Shown here: positions 26,076-34,592 of the stretch, in pieces
Position numbering within the stretch: position 1 is the first letter of the stretch
How the letters are laid out: each line of letters opens with the position of its first letter
Origin: Haloplanus salinus
GTDB taxonomy: Archaea; Halobacteriota; Halobacteria; Halobacteriales; Haloferacaceae
DNA: 64,000 nucleotides
Assembly: GCF_003336245.1 (NCBI RefSeq)
Contig: NZ_QPHM01000003.1
Coordinates: 310,001 to 374,000 of the forward strand
Reading direction: 5' to 3'
Notes under the pieces: generated by a model
Told to the model about the DNA's origin: nothing
What the model saw: the letters and a program-made list of their open reading frames with translations, nothing else
Databases searched by the model: none
Position numbers and translations under genes: made by a program

Positions 26076-26786
26076 TCAGTCGTCCGCGACGGCGCTGTCT
26101 TCCCAGCCCTCACTGTGAATCCGCTCGTCGGGAGCGCCCAACTCTGCCAGACGCGCTTTCGTCTGGACGACCATCGCCGGAACACCACAGACGTAGAAGT
26201 CACGCTCGGCGAACGCGTCGAACAGCTCCTCGAGGTGCTCCTGTGCGTAGCCAATCCGTCCGGTCCACTCCCAGTTCGGGTCGGACAGCACGAACGTGAT
26301 ATCGAGGTTCGGGTTGTTCGCTGCCAGTTCGTTGAGCGTCTCGCGGTGGATGATCGTCTCCTCTCGTTTCTCACCGAGAATCAAATGCGCATGGCCGGAG
26401 CCCTCGCGGAGGTACTGCCGAAGCATCGCCATCATGGGCGTGATCCCCGTTCCGGACGCGAGAAACGCGACGTCTCGCCCCGGGTCGGCAAGCGACAGTG
26501 CACCCTCGATAGGGCCGATTCGGACCGTATCTCCCGGCCGCTTCTGGTGCATGTACGACGAGGCCAGCCCGTCGTCGTATCGTTTGATCGTCAGCGCGAG
26601 CTGGTCGCTCCCAGGGAGATTCGTCGGTGTGTACGGTCGAACGACCTCCTCGCCACCCGATTCGAACCGGATCGTCGTGTGCTGTCCCGGTTCGTAGTCG
26701 AACTGGTGGCCGGGCACGCGCAGGCGAAACCCGTTCACCCGCGGCGTCATCTGGTACGTATCGACGACGGTGGTTTCGTGTATCAT
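26076..26786 (-). CDS. Ferredoxin-NADP reductase-like flavoprotein (copy 1)
   Basis: This 236-residue protein has the FAD domain motif EVVRPYTPTNLP (about 47-58), followed by KRPGDTVRIGPIEGALSL, and the NAD(P) domain with LASGTGITPMMAMLRQYL (about 110) and FYVCGVPAMVVQTKARLAEL. There is no 2Fe-2S domain, so it would pass electrons between NAD(P)H and a separate carrier such as ferredoxin. The final block HSEGWEDS is shared with the paralogue at 33071 (HTEGWEDARVAV). It stands alone on the minus strand, downstream of no obvious operon partner. Confidence 0.85.
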   Translation of the reverse strand: MIHETTVVDTYQMTPRVNGFRLRVPGHQFDYEPGQHTTIRFESGGEEVVRPYTPTNLPGSDQLALTIKRYDDGLASSYMHQKRPGDTVRIGPIEGALSLADPGRDVAFLASGTGITPMMAMLRQYLREGSGHAHLILGEKREETIIHRETLNELAANNPNLDITFVLSDPNWEWTGRIGYAQEHLEELFDAFAERDFYVCGVPAMVVQTKARLAELGAPDERIHSEGWEDSAVADD

Positions 26787-27228
26787 AGTGGGGTTGACAC
26801 GCTGTGAAGATGCGGTCTGTCACCGGTCCGACTTCCCCGGGCTGGTGGCCTGGAGCGTCGTGACCAGTCCCGGATGGGTGTGTCGCTACCGCAACCACCC
26901 GATTTAACGTGAGCACGGGGAAACTCTCCCGGGTTTTTGAGCGAGCCGCGGGTACTGATTAATCGGGTGACGGGACGCACGCGTCCCGACTCCGACCAAT
27001 CGGAGCAGTCCTGGTCAGACGCAAACGTCCTCGGAGTGAGTGTCTTCTGACGAGCGCGTTCGGGCGGACTCGGTGATGGTTCCCGGATCCGAGGGAGGGG
27101 CCGTCACCTCCGCGATTCGTTGTCCCCTTTCCTGGGTGGCGGGCGACCGCGAGAGGTGACTACGCGTTACGTCTGCCCAGGGAGTTGTCTTTCGACGAGC
27201 CACCGGGGTGGACCCGTCGTGATCGTGG
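26787..27228. other. Intergenic region without recognisable genes
   Basis: About 440 bases lie between the ferredoxin-reductase-like gene and the flavoprotein gene. It should contain the promoter of the reductase. The short open frames in it show no family features. Confidence 0.5.
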
Positions 27229-28305
27229 CTACTCCAGTTGGTGGTAGTTCAGCTCGTAGCCGGCATCCAGTGCCGCCTGAACCGCTCGGCTGGGCGAGCC
27301 TACGGAGGCAGTGCTCAGGCGCATCCCGCCGACGCTGTCGCGTTCGATGACGATGTTGTGCCGCCAGCCGTCATCGGTTTCGGGGCGGTCGGTGCGGTAG
27401 TGAGCGCCACGAGACTCCGTGCGCTCGCCGGCCGCCTGGAGAACCCCCTCGACGTTGTACAGCCGACCGCCGTCGCCGCGGACCGCCTCCGTGACGAGCC
27501 GGCCGTCCCACGTCTCACCGTAGCGGTCGCCCACCATCCCGGTGGGGTGGAACTGGACGAACTCCAGGTCCATCAGCCGGGCGCCGGCCTCGTAGGCCAG
27601 CGCCGGCCCGTCGGCGGTGTTCTCGTCATCCCGCGAGGAGTGGCGGTCGTAGAGGCTGGTATAGCCGCCTGCCGCCAGCACCACCGTGTCTGCCCGGAAG
27701 ACGACGAACCCGCCCGTGTCCAAGTCGACGCCCGCGGCGCCGACTACCCGACCGCCGTCGGTGAGTACTCGACTGATGAAGACGTTCTCGCGGTAGGGAA
27801 CCGACAGCGACTGGGCCTTCGCCACCAGCGTGTCCAGCAGCGACTCCCCGGTGTGGTCGCCGGCGAAGGCGGTCCGGCGGAACGACTGGGCGCCGAAGTA
27901 CCGCTGGTCGATGTCACCCTCGGCGGTGCGGCTGTAGGCCATCCCCCAGTCGTCGAGTTCTCGCAGCAGGCGGGGCATCCGTCGAGTGACCGTCTCGACC
28001 TTCCCCGGGTCGTTGAGAAAATGGCCCTCCTTCAGCGTGTCCGCGGCGTGAATCGCCGGGTCATCTTCGGGGTCGTGAGTGCCCAGGGCACCGTTGATAC
28101 CGCCGCGTGCCCACGTCGTGTGGGCGTCGCCGTGGGCGCGCTTGCCGATCACCAGCACGTCCTCGGGGTCGATGCCTTGCTCGACGAGCTCAATGGCGGT
28201 CCGGGCGCCCGCGGCTCCCGCGCCGATCACCAGCACGCTCACGTCCACCGTCTCGTCGGTCAGATCGGGCGACGCGCCGCCGGCTCCTCGGTCGGGTTGT
28301 ATCAC
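27229..28305 (-). CDS. Shortened succinate dehydrogenase/L-aspartate oxidase-type flavoprotein
   Basis: This 358-residue protein has the FAD-binding start VLVIGAGAAGARTAIELVEQ (about 25-44), TTWARGGINGALGTH (about 63-77), the block FVQFHPTGMVGDRYGETWDG and EAVRGDGGRLYNVEG (about 275-289). Directly after this it jumps to ERTESRGAHYRTDRPETDD, which in SdhA/NadB enzymes lies in the C-terminal helical domain. The intervening region, with the catalytic arginine and the end of the FAD domain, is missing. Family members are usually 520-600 residues. A normal fumarate/succinate or aspartate reaction is therefore unlikely; it may be an inactive deletion product or a specialised flavoprotein. The first 70 bases around its start codon are repeated at 29450. 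Confidence 0.75.
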   Translation of the reverse strand: MIQPDRGAGGASPDLTDETVDVSVLVIGAGAAGARTAIELVEQGIDPEDVLVIGKRAHGDAHTTWARGGINGALGTHDPEDDPAIHAADTLKEGHFLNDPGKVETVTRRMPRLLRELDDWGMAYSRTAEGDIDQRYFGAQSFRRTAFAGDHTGESLLDTLVAKAQSLSVPYRENVFISRVLTDGGRVVGAAGVDLDTGGFVVFRADTVVLAAGGYTSLYDRHSSRDDENTADGPALAYEAGARLMDLEFVQFHPTGMVGDRYGETWDGRLVTEAVRGDGGRLYNVEGVLQAAGERTESRGAHYRTDRPETDDGWRHNIVIERDSVGGMRLSTASVGSPSRAVQAALDAGYELNYHQLE

Positions 28306-28667
28306 GGGTGTACGGAGGCTCCAGACGGCTATATACCCGTCGCGGCCGCGTGGGGGCGACGGTCGAGCGAGCCATCACGGGTTGTGGGTATGGGCTCCAC
28401 GAGAGACAGCGAGACGGGCGATTGGCGCGCAGAACCGGGGTGAGTGGTGGCCGAGACCGACCGGACCAGGTCAGAGAGCGATGCGTTTCGAGCCGGTCAG
28501 GCGTGACCGTCTCGTACCCTCGACCCCCGCACCGGACGGGGGCCAAGAGAGACCAGCCAGTCGTCGTTACACTCGGTCGCGTCGAGCGCCGCAACGGTCG
28601 GTCCGATGGAAACGTCGTGTACAGAGAGGGGAACGACGAGCCGCCGGGATTCTCTCGGCTGCGGCGT
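28306..28667. other. Intergenic region with flavoprotein promoter
   Basis: This region lies between the flavoprotein start and the cysteine hydrolase stop, both on the minus strand. The first 60 bases upstream of the flavoprotein gene are similar to bases near 29520-29575, so the promoter was duplicated with the gene start. The AT run around 28333 (GGCTATATACCC) is a TATA candidate. Nothing else is recognised. Confidence 0.5.
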
Positions 28668-29222
28668 TCAGTTCGGGGTCGAGCCCCACTCGCCGACCAG
28701 GTCTGTGGACGTCGTGACCTCGGCGTGGTACACGTCTTCGAGATACGCCAGTCCCTGCTGGTGGGCCTCTTCGCTGAAGGCGTTGACGCAGTCTTCGGGC
28801 ACGACGATGTCGTACCCACTGAAAAACGCCGTCGCAGACGTGTGCCGAACGCACATGTTCGTGTGGAGACCGGTCAGCACGAGCCGATCGACGCCAAGGC
28901 TGCGGAGATGTTCGTCCAGTCCCGTTCCGTGGAAGGCGTCGTAAAAGCGCTTCTCAAACACGTCGTCGGTCTCGGCCGGCTCTAGCTCCGGGATCACCTC
29001 TGCACCCTCCGTCCCGCGCATCGCGTGCTCTCCCCAGACCTCCAGTTCGAAGTCCTCCGGCCGGTGGGCGTCGTTTGAGTAGATAACCCGAACGTCGTGC
29101 GCGTGCGCAGAGGGAAGGAGCTCGTCACGCAGCGTCGGGATAATCCGCTCGGCGCGGTCTGTCCCGATCTCGCCAGTGACGAAGTCGTTCAGCATGTCGA
29201 GGACGATAACGGCGTCAGTCAT
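28668..29222 (-). CDS. Isochorismatase-like cysteine hydrolase
   Basis: This 184-residue protein has the family triad: D9 in AVIVLDMLNDF, a lysine in DVFEKRFYDAF (about 91) and a cysteine in LTGLHTNMCVRHTSATAFF (about 125). The family contains nicotinamidases, isochorismatases and N-carbamoyl hydrolases. The AHRPEDFELEVWGEHAMRGT block resembles nicotinamidase-related enzymes that hydrolyse an amide in the cytoplasm, but the substrate is not fixed by the sequence. It stands alone among the metabolic genes of this block. Confidence 0.85.
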   Translation of the reverse strand: MTDAVIVLDMLNDFVTGEIGTDRAERIIPTLRDELLPSAHAHDVRVIYSNDAHRPEDFELEVWGEHAMRGTEGAEVIPELEPAETDDVFEKRFYDAFHGTGLDEHLRSLGVDRLVLTGLHTNMCVRHTSATAFFSGYDIVVPEDCVNAFSEEAHQQGLAYLEDVYHAEVTTSTDLVGEWGSTPN

Positions 29223-29660
29223 ACAAGTACTCGTCCGCCAATACGTATGACCCTGCCGACGGTAGTACAGAGTGCAGGTGTAGACCGTTCGCCCGTGGTA
29301 ACCGTAGACCCGGTCGTATCAGCGGACGGCGAGACCGGTTTCCGCGAACGGTCGCACAATCGGACTCGGCGTTGCGGGGGTCGTCACTCGATTCCGTTCC
29401 GACCCGTCCGGATACGCGCCGCTCCGGAGTAGTATCGGACACTACTACACTCACGTCCACCGTCTCGTCGGTCAGATCGGGCGACGCGCCGCCGGCTCCT
29501 CGGTCGGGTTGTATCACGGACGTATAGAGGCACCAGACACGTCCATACTCGTCGTGGACGCGACGACCCCCGACCGTAGAGAGAACTCATACGACCGGGG
29601 CCTCGGGTCGGAGGGACGTGTCGGCGGGCCCTGGCGTGGGGTCGGTCGACCGCTCCGAGT
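29223..29660. other. Intergenic region containing a copied gene start
   Basis: This stretch holds the copied 5' end of the flavoprotein gene (see the separate entry) and the promoter side of the cysteine hydrolase gene. No complete gene is visible. Confidence 0.5.
29450..29519 (-). repeat. Exact copy of the flavoprotein gene start
   Basis: Bases 29450-29519 are identical to 28238-28307, which encode the first 22 or so residues of the shortened flavoprotein (MIQPDRGAGGASPDLTDETV) including the start codon. Weaker similarity extends about 50 bases further into the upstream region. After the repeat the reading frame runs into unrelated sequence, so this copy is a dead gene start. The conservation with no drift over 70 bases suggests a recent duplication or gene conversion. 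Confidence 0.8.
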
Positions 29661-31601
29661 TCAGTTCGCCCGCCCCTCGTCTGCTCCGTCGTCGGCACCG
29701 ACGACCGCCTGTCGACGGAGCGCTCGTTCGATAAACGCCCGTGGGAGCGAGGCGATGTCACCGGTCTGGACCCGCCAGAAGTTCGCGTACAGCCCCTCCG
29801 TCTCGAGGAGTGCCTCGTGGGTGCCGTCCTCGGTCACCCGTCCATCGTCGAGCACGAGAATCCGGTCGGCCGTCCGAACGGTCGACAGTCGGTGGGCGAT
29901 GACGAACGTGGTCCGGTCGGCGGCGAACTCGGCGAGTTGTGTCTGAATGAGCGCCTCCGTCTCGGTATCGACCGCCGAGGTGGCCTCGTCCAACACGAGG
30001 ATGGCCGGGTCTTTGAGCATCGTGCGTGCAAGCGCCAGCCGCTGGCGCTGGCCGCCCGAGAGCTTCACCCCGCGTTCGCCGATCATCGTGTCGTACCCGT
30101 CGGGCAGGTTCTCGACGAACTCGTGAGCCTGAGCCCGGCGGGCGGCCCGTTCGACCTCGTCGTCGCTCGCGTCGAAGGTGCCGTACCGGATGTTCTCTCG
30201 AACCGTCCCGAAGAAGAGAAACGGCTCCTGGCTGACGTAGCCCACCGACCGTCTGAGGCTCCGGAGGGTCACGTCACGGACGTCCTGGCCGTCTATCCGG
30301 ACGGCTCCCTCGTCGGGGTCGTACAGCCGCGGCAGTAGCTTCAGCAGCGTCGACTTGCCCGCACCCGTCGGGCCGACCACGCCGACAGTCTCCCCGCCGT
30401 CGACGGCGAAGTCAACGTCGGTCAACACCGGCTCGCCGGAGTAGGCGAACCGGACGGCGTCGTACGTCACGGCACCCTCGATCATCTTGAGCGGGCGGGC
30501 GTCGGGACGGTCCAGCACCGCGGGGGTCCGCAAGAGCACACCCTGGACCCGACTCCCAGCAGCCTTGGCCCGCTCGTAGTCGTCGACGGCGTCGCCCAGT
30601 CTGATGATCGGCCAGAGAAACTGCTGTGCGTAGATGACGAACGTCACGAACGCACCCGGCGTGAGCGTGCCCGTCAGGCCGAAGGGTGGCTGGCCGAGGA
30701 CCCACAGCCCGCCAACGAGGAAGGTGATCGCGAAGCCGATCCCGGAGATGACGTTCAACCCGGGGAAGTAGGTGATCCGGATCTTGATCGCCGAGAGGTT
30801 GGCCACGAGGTACGCGTCGGACGCCTCGGCCACCCGTTCGGTTTCGAACTGCTCGGCGCTCTCGCTTTTGATCACCTCGATGCCGCTGACGTTGTTCTCC
30901 AGCCGGGAGTTGAGGTCGCCGATCTCCTCGCGGATCGAGAGGTACCGCGGCTCGATCAGTCGGGTGAACAGCAGCGTGAACGCCGCGAGCACCGGGATCG
31001 GCAGTAGCGTCACTGCCGCCAGCGGGGCGTTCAGCCCGACGAGGATCACCCCGATACCGACGACGGTCGCGAGGACCCACAGCGTCGCACTCAGTCCGTC
31101 CCTGAGGAACGTTTCGAGGGCGTTGACATCGTTGTTCAGGACACTCATCAGGTCGCCCGTGCGCTGGCCGGTGAAGTACGCGAGTTCGAGGTCCTGCAGG
31201 CGCTCGTAGGCGTCGACCCGGAGGTTGCGCTGGACGCGCTGTGCGAAGACGCTCCAGCCCCAGTCCTCGACCCAGGAGGCGACCGCCCCGACGGCAGCTG
31301 CGCCCAGCAGAATCGCGATCGAGAGGTACAGCAAGCCGACGTCGGTATTCGGAACGAGCCGGTCCGGGACGAACGGCAGCGCGTACGAGCGCTCGGCGAG
31401 GAAGATCGCGTCGACGGTCAGGCCGATGACGAACGCGGGGATTAGTCCGAACGCCCGACCGAGGACGGTAGCCACGGCGCCGACGACGGCGTACCGGCGA
31501 CCAGCCCCGTACGTGGTGTAGAGCCGCCAGATCGGGTTCCCCGACCACGACTCCGAGCGATCCGGGAGTGCGTGGCTGCTGGGCTCGTGGTCGGAGGGCA
31601 C
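29661..31601 (-). CDS. ABC exporter, fused membrane and ATPase domains
   Basis: This 646-residue half-transporter of the MsbA/multidrug type has about six membrane helices in the first 340 residues (for example VVGAVATVLGRAFGLIPAFV and FAITFLVGGLWVLG). The ATPase domain then follows: Walker A GPTGAGKSTLLKLLPRLYD (about 408), signature LSGGQRQRLALARTM (about 513), Walker B ILVLDEATSAVDTET and the H-loop FVIAHRLSTVRTADR. It would act as a homodimer exporting a lipid or hydrophobic substrate. The start is the ATG complementary to 31599-31601. No partner gene is adjacent and the substrate is unknown. Confidence 0.9.
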   Translation of the reverse strand: MPSDHEPSSHALPDRSESWSGNPIWRLYTTYGAGRRYAVVGAVATVLGRAFGLIPAFVIGLTVDAIFLAERSYALPFVPDRLVPNTDVGLLYLSIAILLGAAAVGAVASWVEDWGWSVFAQRVQRNLRVDAYERLQDLELAYFTGQRTGDLMSVLNNDVNALETFLRDGLSATLWVLATVVGIGVILVGLNAPLAAVTLLPIPVLAAFTLLFTRLIEPRYLSIREEIGDLNSRLENNVSGIEVIKSESAEQFETERVAEASDAYLVANLSAIKIRITYFPGLNVISGIGFAITFLVGGLWVLGQPPFGLTGTLTPGAFVTFVIYAQQFLWPIIRLGDAVDDYERAKAAGSRVQGVLLRTPAVLDRPDARPLKMIEGAVTYDAVRFAYSGEPVLTDVDFAVDGGETVGVVGPTGAGKSTLLKLLPRLYDPDEGAVRIDGQDVRDVTLRSLRRSVGYVSQEPFLFFGTVRENIRYGTFDASDDEVERAARRAQAHEFVENLPDGYDTMIGERGVKLSGGQRQRLALARTMLKDPAILVLDEATSAVDTETEALIQTQLAEFAADRTTFVIAHRLSTVRTADRILVLDDGRVTEDGTHEALLETEGLYANFWRVQTGDIASLPRAFIERALRRQAVVGADDGADEGRAN

Positions 31602-31937
31602 ACTATCAGTACGTCGCCTACGAGAATGAGGCTACGGGTCGTGGACACGCGCACGCACGCCGACTATCCGTATCGATAGGGTTCAGGCCGTCACAGCGAG
31701 GCATCCGTTACCGCTCGTGTCGAGTCCCCGATGGCACGGGCGATCCAGCACGGGCAGGCCCGCCCGATCGCCCACCCGGTAGATCGTCTGACGGCTGGAT
31801 CGCAGTTCCGGACCACGCCGACGGCCGTGAACAGCACGACAGCGTCGAGCACCCCCGTTGGCAATCACCGGACCGAAGAACGAAACGGAGAAGCCAACGC
31901 TGGTGACCGATGCCGTTCGAAAATCGGAACTGGAGAG
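31602..31937. other. Intergenic region without recognisable genes
   Basis: These 336 bases lie between the ABC transporter start and the DUF4397 stop, both on the minus strand. The part next to 31602 should carry the ABC transporter promoter. Nothing else stands out. Confidence 0.5.
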
Positions 31938-32528
31938 CTACCGGGTGTCGTCTGCGAACACCGCGCCGAGCGAGCCGTCGCCGGCCTGCCCGACGGCGAT
32001 CGCCGAGACGGCTGCCCCACCGTCGAGTTCGGTATCGGGCAGGGACAGCGCGACATCGTCGCTTCCTGTCGGGACGACCTCGAGGTCGTAGGAGCCGGCG
32101 TCGACGGGGACATACTCGCTGGCGTCTCGGAACTCGATGCTCTCACACAGGGTCGGGCCACCGTCGGCGACTCGCACGTCAACCGCAGGGGCGTCGGGCG
32201 AGGCGTGGACGAACCGGACGTGGGTCTGGTCGTCCGCGATATCGCCGGGGGCGTCGGCGAACACCGTACATTCGAGATCGTCGAGCATGCCGGTCGCGAG
32301 CGCCGAGTAGGCACTGTCCGCCTCGAGATCGACTGTCAGGTCGAGGACGGACTCGTCGTCACCGTGTGGCGTGACGGAGATGTCGTGGCTCTCTGCCGAG
32401 AGTTCCGCGTACTCGCTGATCTGCTCGAACGGGACGTCCTCGAAGGCGAGGTCGCCGTCGACGTGGACGTCGACGTTCGGAGCATCTGGACAACAGTGGC
32501 CGACACGGACGGATGCAGTCTTTGCCAT
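31938..32528 (-). CDS. DUF4397 domain protein (copy 2)
   Basis: This 196-residue protein has two DUF4397 repeats: VRVGHCCPDAPNVDVHVDGD at about 7-26 and VRFVHASPDAPAVDVRVADG at about 102-121. It has the same length and plan as the copy at 22049 and also lacks a signal peptide. A TATA element (AATATATACC on the minus strand, about 32562-32572) lies about 38 bases before the ATG. It is divergently arranged with the second ferredoxin-reductase-like gene, whereas copy 1 also lies in the same block as the first reductase-like gene. A paired function is possible. Confidence 0.8.
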   Translation of the reverse strand: MAKTASVRVGHCCPDAPNVDVHVDGDLAFEDVPFEQISEYAELSAESHDISVTPHGDDESVLDLTVDLEADSAYSALATGMLDDLECTVFADAPGDIADDQTHVRFVHASPDAPAVDVRVADGGPTLCESIEFRDASEYVPVDAGSYDLEVVPTGSDDVALSLPDTELDGGAAVSAIAVGQAGDGSLGAVFADDTR

Positions 32529-33070
32529 TACGATCTAGACTACGCCGGACGGAGCTTCAAGGTATATATTTTGAGAAACATGAATATATATCAGACGACT
32601 GTATATAGTGGTCACCGGAGAGCGCTGGTATACGAGCGCCCCGCCGCTCGTTCGGTCCCGTTGCGCGGACGGGAGGCCTGTAAAATCGAACGAACAATAT
32701 TGAGGACATCTCTCAGGAAGGTTTCGCAGTCGCCCGCCGGTGGTACCCCCCCTGGGAACGGATCCGGGCACCCAGTCAGCACTGTACTCGGGAGAACGAA
32801 CACATGGTGAGACACCGTTCGGTGACCGGTCGCGCGACCAGCCCTCGCTCACGAGGGTTCGTCGCTCAATTCCGTTTTTAATCGAGTCTGACACTCTGTG
32901 CTCCAAGGCGACGTCAACCGCGATGGCTGTCCCGACCAGAGTGGGGGAATCCACCTCGGCGAGCGGGCGACGGCTCTCGGCACTCGCTGAGCTGCTGCAC
33001 GGCTGCGACCGCCCACACTCCGTGTGTGTCCCGACAGAACCGTTAGGTCGTCACCCCTCGTACCAGTAGG
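32529..33070. promoter_or_regulatory. Divergent promoter region between DUF4397 and reductase genes
   Basis: The part at 32560-32612 is very AT-rich with several ATATAT runs, unlike the GC-rich genes beside it, and includes the TATA element of the DUF4397 gene. The remainder to 33070 should hold the promoter of the reductase-like gene. No gene is recognised here. Confidence 0.5.
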
Positions 33071-33763
33071 ATGGGATTCTCAGACGCACAGATACGCAGT
33101 ATCACACGGATTAGTCCTGACTGTACGCAGTACGTCCTCAGACTGGACTCGGAGACGTTCGACGGGCAGGCGGGTCAGCATACTGCCCTTCGGACACCAG
33201 CCGGTGTCAAGCCGTACAGTACGCTCGTCGTCGACCGAGACCGTATCGTGCTCATGATCCGCGCCTACGGGACAGACGGGGTCGCAGACTACATGGCCGA
33301 CCGGGCGGTCGGCGACCGTGTACAGGTCAAGACTGATCTGACCGGGAACCTCACCCTTCAGGGGACGGTCCGGCCGGCAGTCTTCGTCGGAACTGGCACC
33401 GGGATCACACCGCTGCTCGGTCTGTTGCACGCGTACGTGACGGGAGGCGGGCGGAAGGCCGTCTTCATGTTCGGCGAGAAGACACAGGATCAGTTGCTCT
33501 ACAAGGCGATGCTGGAACAGTACGAACTAGTTCACCCCGTCGAGCTCCGGCTGTCGCTCTCCCGAGAGGACTGGCACGGACACACTGGATACGTGCAGGA
33601 GCAACTCCCGGCGGTCGTCTCTGACATCGGTCTCGACGCGGACTACTACCTCTGTGGCGTTCCCGCAGCAGTCGTCGCCGGCAAGAACGAGCTGGACCGA
33701 TTAGGGGTCTCGTCGGACGATGTCCACACGGAAGGCTGGGAGGACGCACGCGTCGCCGTGTGA
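33071..33763 (+). CDS. Ferredoxin-NADP reductase-like flavoprotein (copy 2)
   Basis: This 230-residue protein begins MGFSDAQIRSITRISPDCTQ. The FAD-binding motif is weak (KPYSTLVVDRD in place of RxYS/T), but the NAD(P) domain is clear: FVGTGTGITPLLGLLHAYVT at about 97-116 and YYLCGVPAAVVAGKNELDRL. The end HTEGWEDARVAV matches copy 1. It lacks an iron-sulfur domain. It should transfer electrons between NAD(P)H and a carrier. The weaker FAD site may mean altered flavin binding. Confidence 0.8.
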   Translation: MGFSDAQIRSITRISPDCTQYVLRLDSETFDGQAGQHTALRTPAGVKPYSTLVVDRDRIVLMIRAYGTDGVADYMADRAVGDRVQVKTDLTGNLTLQGTVRPAVFVGTGTGITPLLGLLHAYVTGGGRKAVFMFGEKTQDQLLYKAMLEQYELVHPVELRLSLSREDWHGHTGYVQEQLPAVVSDIGLDADYYLCGVPAAVVAGKNELDRLGVSSDDVHTEGWEDARVAV

Positions 33764-33847
33764 TACGTCGGTGAGCGACCCCGTCTTTCGGATGTATACG
33801 TGAAAACGACAGACTGGGACCGTTCGTCGAACGCGTTCTTGCTGTAA

Positions 33848-33890
33848 GTTACCCCACAAGTGTGAACATATCCCGGCTGCGTGGGGTAAT
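33848..33890. repeat. Dispersed inverted repeat, copy a
   Basis: GTTACCCCAC (33848-33857) and GTGGGGTAA (33881-33889) form a 9-10-bp inverted repeat with a 23-base centre. The same pair recurs at 38022, 57943 and 63606. This copy lies between the ends of the reductase-like gene and the TRAM gene. Confidence 0.7.
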
Positions 33891-33940
33891 CCTATGCTAC
33901 CGCTATCGCAATCGGTCTCATCGACCGTGTTCCTCCATGA

Positions 33941-34453
33941 TCACTGTTCGACGACCTCCGCGAAGGCAACGTTCTCGCGAACGGTCGTGACCCGGACGAG
34001 CGGCTGCTGGCCGACCTCGGTATCGGGAACGAACACGACGTAGCCCGGGCCCACACGAGCGAGGCCGTCCCCCTGGTCGCCGACGTCCTCGATCTGGACG
34101 CGGAGGGTCTCGCCTTCGGTCACCGGCGGCTGGTCCGGCGTCCGGTCAGTCGATGTTGGGGCACTCGCCGTATTCGGCGATGCCGATCGCAACGAATCGC
34201 GCGTCGTGGTCGAGGGCGCCTGCTCTCCAGCTGACCGAGTGTTCGATACATCCCGGTCAGTCCCCGTTGCGTGTCGATCGTCGGTAGTTGTAGACGACGT
34301 CGATATCCCGGGGTAGACGCCGACCCGGTATGTGTCGCCGGGCTCGAGCGTGCCGAGTTCAACTTCCTGCTCTGGAATCGTGAGGACGTACTCTCCATCT
34401 CGGCTCTCGACGCGACTCGTGAATAGACACAGCGGCGTGGACGAGTCCCTCAT
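33941..34453 (-). CDS. TRAM domain protein
   Basis: This 170-residue protein starts at the ATG complementary to 34451-34453 (MRDSSTPLCLFTSRVESRDG), which fits the usual N-terminus of haloarchaeal TRAM proteins. A longer reading to 34615 crosses into the neighbouring TnpB element and is rejected. Residues 1-50 are a conserved N-terminal region (YVLTIPEQEVELGTLEPGDT), 55-105 a Ser/Thr-rich linker, and 110-170 the TRAM beta barrel (TLRVQIEDVGDQGDGLARVG, then YVVFVPDTEVGQQPLVRVTT). TRAM domains bind RNA, and small archaeal TRAM proteins act as RNA chaperones. The linker is unusually long. Confidence 0.82.
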   Translation of the reverse strand: MRDSSTPLCLFTSRVESRDGEYVLTIPEQEVELGTLEPGDTYRVGVYPGISTSSTTTDDRHATGTDRDVSNTRSAGEQAPSTTTRDSLRSASPNTASAPTSTDRTPDQPPVTEGETLRVQIEDVGDQGDGLARVGPGYVVFVPDTEVGQQPLVRVTTVRENVAFAEVVEQ

Positions 34454-34592
34454 ATCTTTCCTGAAGAGGAGAATCCCTCCATTAATAAGGGGTTTGTATC
34501 CGAAAACTCCTACACAGCCTACTGACGATCCGTTCGCCAGATATTCCACGCTAATCCGATTCATTAAGTAAACATATCGACGTAGACTATGT

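Noticed and set aside
27238-28443. 401-codon plus-strand frame opposite the flavoprotein gene
   Set aside because: Mirror frame typical of high-GC coding DNA; it shows no family motif while the minus strand has FAD-binding motifs.
29215-29517. 100-codon minus-strand frame starting with the flavoprotein N-terminus
   Set aside because: Only the first 24 codons are related, by the copied segment; the remainder is unrelated intergenic sequence and the 3' end overlaps the neighbouring gene start.
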